56,071 nt of DNA from the NCBI GenBank assembly GCA_905221605.1, contig CAJNDS010000874.1:1-56071 (forward strand), read 5' to 3'. The stretch is from Symbiodinium natans. Taxonomy: Eukaryota > Sar > Dinophyceae > Suessiales > Symbiodiniaceae. Positions within the stretch are counted from its first letter, which is position 1. The number at the start of each line of letters is the position of its first letter. Under the pieces are notes generated by a model. The model saw nothing but the letters and a program-made list of their open reading frames with translations. It had not been told where the DNA came from and did not search any database. Below, piece by piece: positions 53,201-56,071 of this stretch. The translations under genes and the position numbers were made by a program.

Positions 53201-53296
53201 ATTAAGCAAACAACACACACCTCCCCAAGTAGGGTTAATCCTTCACCCGCCGAAGACTTCACAATTAAGCAAGCAACACACATCTCCCCCAAGTAG

Positions 53297-54157
53297 ACAA
53301 CGCAAATATCCCCAAGATCTTTCCTCGCTTCTGAACCCTGGGCACACCGAAGGCCTAACAACTACATGAACCACTCGAATCTCCCGAAGATCTGGTTTCG
53401 ATCGTTTATCCTAGACCCACCAAAGACCTTACAATTAAGTAAGCAACAGAAATCTCCCCAAGATCTATCCTCGCTTCTTAACCCTGGACACACCGAAGGC
53501 CTTACAATTACATGAACAAGTCAAATCTCCCCGAGATCTGTCTTCGATCGTTAATCCTGGACCCACCGAAGACCTTACAATTAGGTAAGCAACAGAAATC
53601 TCCCCAAGATCTGTCTTCGGTCCTTAACCCTAGACCCACCGAAGATCTTGCAATTAAGCAATCGACACAAGCTTCCAGAGACCTCTTCGATCCTGAACGC
53701 TAGACCCGCGAAGGCCTTCTAAAAAAGCACTAAACACCACAAATCTGCCCAAGATCTAACTTCGATTCTCAACCCTAGACCCACCGAAGTCACTGCGACC
53801 CTTAACTCTAGACCCACAGAGGCCTCACAAGTATGTGAACATCACAACTCTTCCCAAGATATATCTTGGATCCTTAACCCTAGACCCACCGAAGGCCTTA
53901 CAATTATGTAAACATCCCACGAACCTTCCCAGGATCCGTCTTCGACCCTTAACCCTAGACACACCAAAGGCCTTACAAATAAGCAAAACAGACAGAAATC
54001 TCCCCACTTCGATTACTAGATCCACCGAAGGTCTTACGAACAAGTCAACAGCGCAAATATCTCAAAATCTGTGATCCTTAACCCTGGACCCACCGAAGGC
54101 CTTACGAACAAGTAAACACCATTAAGAAAGCATCACAAACTTCCTCAATATACATCT
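53297..54157 (+). repeat. Right flank satellite, ~73-bp unit, segment 1
   Basis: After the last core unit the array returns to the diverged 73-bp form with AAGATCTGTCTTCGATCC and CCACCGAAGGCC. The first four units are a dimer repeated once: AGATCT followed by a CCTCGCTTCT variant occurs at 53315 and 53461 (146 bp apart), each followed by a unit with TTCGATCGTT. Orientation is the same as in the core and left flank. Confidence 0.85.
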
Positions 54158-54346
54158 TCTGAGGTTTAGATTAGGGTTTGTGGGCGGGGGGAGGGGTGTT
54201 TCACGTGTCTTTAGCAATTATTCTTCCGAGCAGTCGGCTTGGTCTGTCACAGGCATATTGTTTCTTTGTCTCGCCAAGCTTTCGGCACAGAAACAAAGAT
54301 GTCCTACGCATGCTTTCTTGTTTCCAGCAAGCAATCGGCACGGTAA
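54158..54346. mobile_element. Dispersed fold-back element, copy 3 (truncated)
   Basis: It has the same left end as copies 1 and 2: GGTTTAGATTAGGGTTTG, a G-rich run, then CTGTCACAGGCATATTGTTT and CAAGCAATCGGCACGGTAA. The right half is missing. At 54341-54346 the element passes directly into satellite (CGGTAACCCTAGACCC), so the two share TAA at the join. Confidence 0.7.
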
Positions 54347-56071
54347 CCCTAGACCCATCGGAGGCCTTTCAACTAAGCAGGCAACACGCATCGGCCCAAG
54401 ATCTGCCTTCGATCCTTAACCCTAGGCCCGCCGAAGGCTGTACAATTAGGGAAGCGTCACACATCTCCACAAATTCTGTCTTCGATCCTTCACCCTAGAC
54501 CCATCGAAGGCTTTAAGATTCAATACGCAACGCATATCTCCCCAAGCCCCTGGCTCTGGCCCTAGCTTTGGTGGCCCTGACCCACCGAAGGCCTTACAAC
54601 TTTGTAAACAACATACATCCCCTCCAAGACCTGATTTCGATCCTTAATCCTAGACCCACCACAGGCACTGCAATTATGCAAACAATACAAATCTCCCCAA
54701 GATGAATCTTCACACCTGAACCCTAGACATTATGTAAACAACACATATCTCCCGAAGATCTATCTTCGATCCTTCATCCTAGACCCACTGCAGGCCATAC
54801 AACTAAGTAAACATTTCCAAATCTCCCCAAGATCTATCTTCGATCCTTAGCGTTACAAAAACAATAAATACCACACATCTCCACAAGATCTGTCTTCGAT
54901 CCTTAACCGTGGGCCCAGCGACGGACGTACAATTCCGTATCGTCTACAAATCTCCTCAAGATGTATCTTCGATTCAACAAACAATACACATCTCCCCAAG
55001 ATCTGACTTCGATCCTTCGCCCTAAACCCACCGAAGGCCTTTCATTTCAATAAGCAACACACAAATCTCCCCAAGATCCGTCTTCGATCCTTAATCCTAG
55101 AAACATCGAAGGCCATACACTTACGTAGGCAACATTCATCTCTCCCAAGATCTACCTTCGATCCGTAATCCTAGACCCGCCGAAGGCCTTGCAATTAGGT
55201 TCACAACACATGTCTCCCCAAGATCTATTTTTGTTCCTTAATCCTGGACCCACCGAAAGCCTGACATTTAAGTAAACAACACAAATCTTCCAAGATCTAT
55301 GTTCGAGCCTTAAGCCTAGATGCACCGAAGGCCTGACAATTATATCTACAACACAAATCTGCCCATAATCTGTCTTCGATGCTTCAGCCTAGGCACATTG
55401 AAGACCTTACAAGTAGGCAAACATCACACATCTCCCCGAGATCTATCGTCGATCCTTTATCCGAAATATATTGAAGACCTGACAATTAAGCAAACAAAAC
55501 AGACCTCCCCAAGATTCTTAAAGTTAAACAATCATTACACAAATCTTCCCAAGACCCCTTTTTCATCCTTCGCCATAGATCCATCGAAGGCTTTAAACAT
55601 TCAATGGGCAATGCACATCTCCCCAAGACCTATCTTCGATCCTTGACCCTAGACCCACCGAAGGCCTTACAATTTTGTAAACAACACCCCAAGACTTGAA
55701 TTCGATCCTCAATCCTTGACGCACCGAAGGCATTGCAATTATGCAAACAATACATATACCAACCTTCCCAAGTCTATCTTCGATCTTCAATCCTAGACCT
55801 TATATTCATTTATGCAAACAATACATATCTCCCCGATCTGCCTTCGAATCCCACCCCTAGACCCACCCACGATCTTATAACTCAATAAACAAGATCCTTA
55901 ACCCTAGACCTACCGAAGACCACACAACTAAAAAAGAACAGAAATCTCCCCGAAATCTATCTTCAAACCTTAGCCCTAGACCCACCCAAAGACTTACAAT
56001 AAAAATGCAAAAAATCTCCACAAGATCTATCTTCGATTCTTAACCCTAGGCCCACCGAAGACCGTACAAAA
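54347..56071 (+). repeat. Right flank satellite, ~73-bp unit, segment 2
   Basis: About 23 strongly diverged units run to the window end and probably beyond. Several are truncated, for example near 54725-54740, 54850 and 55495-55530. Divergence is higher than next to the core. ORFs here are repeat read-through, and no other feature is seen. Confidence 0.8.

Larger units (their letters stand above)
10111..53296 (+). repeat. Core satellite array: 63-bp unit, ~685 copies, head to tail
   Basis: The unit reads, in order: GGGTTAACCCTAGACCC, GCCGAAGACCTTACAATT, AAGTAAACAACACA, CATCTCCCCAAGTA. The 63-bp step can be seen directly, for example TACAATT at 26401 and 26464. All units run the same way and no foreign insertion interrupts them. 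Common variants are AAGTGGGG for AAGTAGGG, CGCATCT for CACATCT, a 10-bp duplication of GTAGGGTTAA, and A-rich 9-10-bp insertions before CACATCT. The core differs from the flank satellite by replacement of ATCTGTCTTCGATCC (15 bp) with TAGGG (5 bp). Frames on both strands stay open because 63 = 3 x 21; none is called as a gene. Role unknown; a structural or heterochromatic satellite is most likely. Confidence 0.95.

Noticed and set aside
10111-53296. Giant 21-residue-repeat proteins on both strands (up to 704 codons)
   Set aside because: The same DNA is open in three frames because the unit is 63 bp, and the frames swap at indels. There is no start context, signal sequence or unique end, and no evidence of selection on one frame.
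10111-53296. CRISPR array
   Set aside because: Repeats are contiguous 63-bp units without unique spacers, in a eukaryotic satellite context, and no cas genes are present.
10111-53296. True telomere because of AACCCTA motifs
   Set aside because: The telomere-like word occurs once per 63 bp and never as a direct tandem run of TTTAGGG or TTAGGG. The array continues on both sides into other repeats.

Overview
This window is nuclear eukaryotic DNA made almost entirely of tandem repeats. I recognise no intact gene, no tRNA or rRNA, and no bacterial-style operon. TTTAGGG-type motifs at the starts of dispersed elements hint at the green (plant/algal) lineage. A decayed Polinton-like virus insertion fits a plant, alga or protist host. 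The species cannot be named from this sequence.

Left end (1-5722). AT-rich DNA without a recognisable gene (1-2107) is followed by a 2.4 kb element (2108-4553). The element sits inside a (TA)n tract and has imperfect terminal inverted repeats of about 27-31 bp built around a C/G homopolymer. It holds a class-3 lipase pseudogene of the type carried by Polinton-like viruses and virophages, a small Lys/Glu-rich ORF remnant, a fragment resembling the viral double-jelly-roll major capsid protein, and a cluster of near-perfect palindromes. After it come a decayed ~57-bp AT-rich satellite (4571-5560) and two short minisatellites (5560-5722).

Repeat flanks (5723-10110 and 53297-56071). Both sides of the core hold a strongly diverged ~73-bp satellite, all in one orientation. 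Three copies of a fold-back dispersed element interrupt it (about 6366-7186, 8557-9008 and 54158-54346). On the left there is also a GC-richer island with a 55-bp tandem repeat (9339-10110).

Core array (10111-53296). About 43.2 kb, roughly 685 head-to-tail copies of a well-homogenised 63-bp unit. The unit is the flank repeat with 15 bp replaced by 5 bp, and the change creates a 14-bp dyad, TAGGGTTAACCCTA, in each unit. Because 63 is a multiple of 3, three of the six frames stay open. This produces many long '21-residue repeat' ORFs (the longest is 704 codons), which I judge to be artefacts and not genes. The core has higher-order structure: kilobase-scale duplications at offsets of about 5.4, 7.5, 9.1 and 4.5-4.8 kb, domain-specific length variants, and short identical tracts shared over 15-32 kb that look like gene conversion.

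The layout (homogeneous centre, decayed edges, insertions only at the edges) is what unequal exchange and conversion produce in centromeric, subtelomeric or other heterochromatic satellites. Which of these it is cannot be decided from this window.
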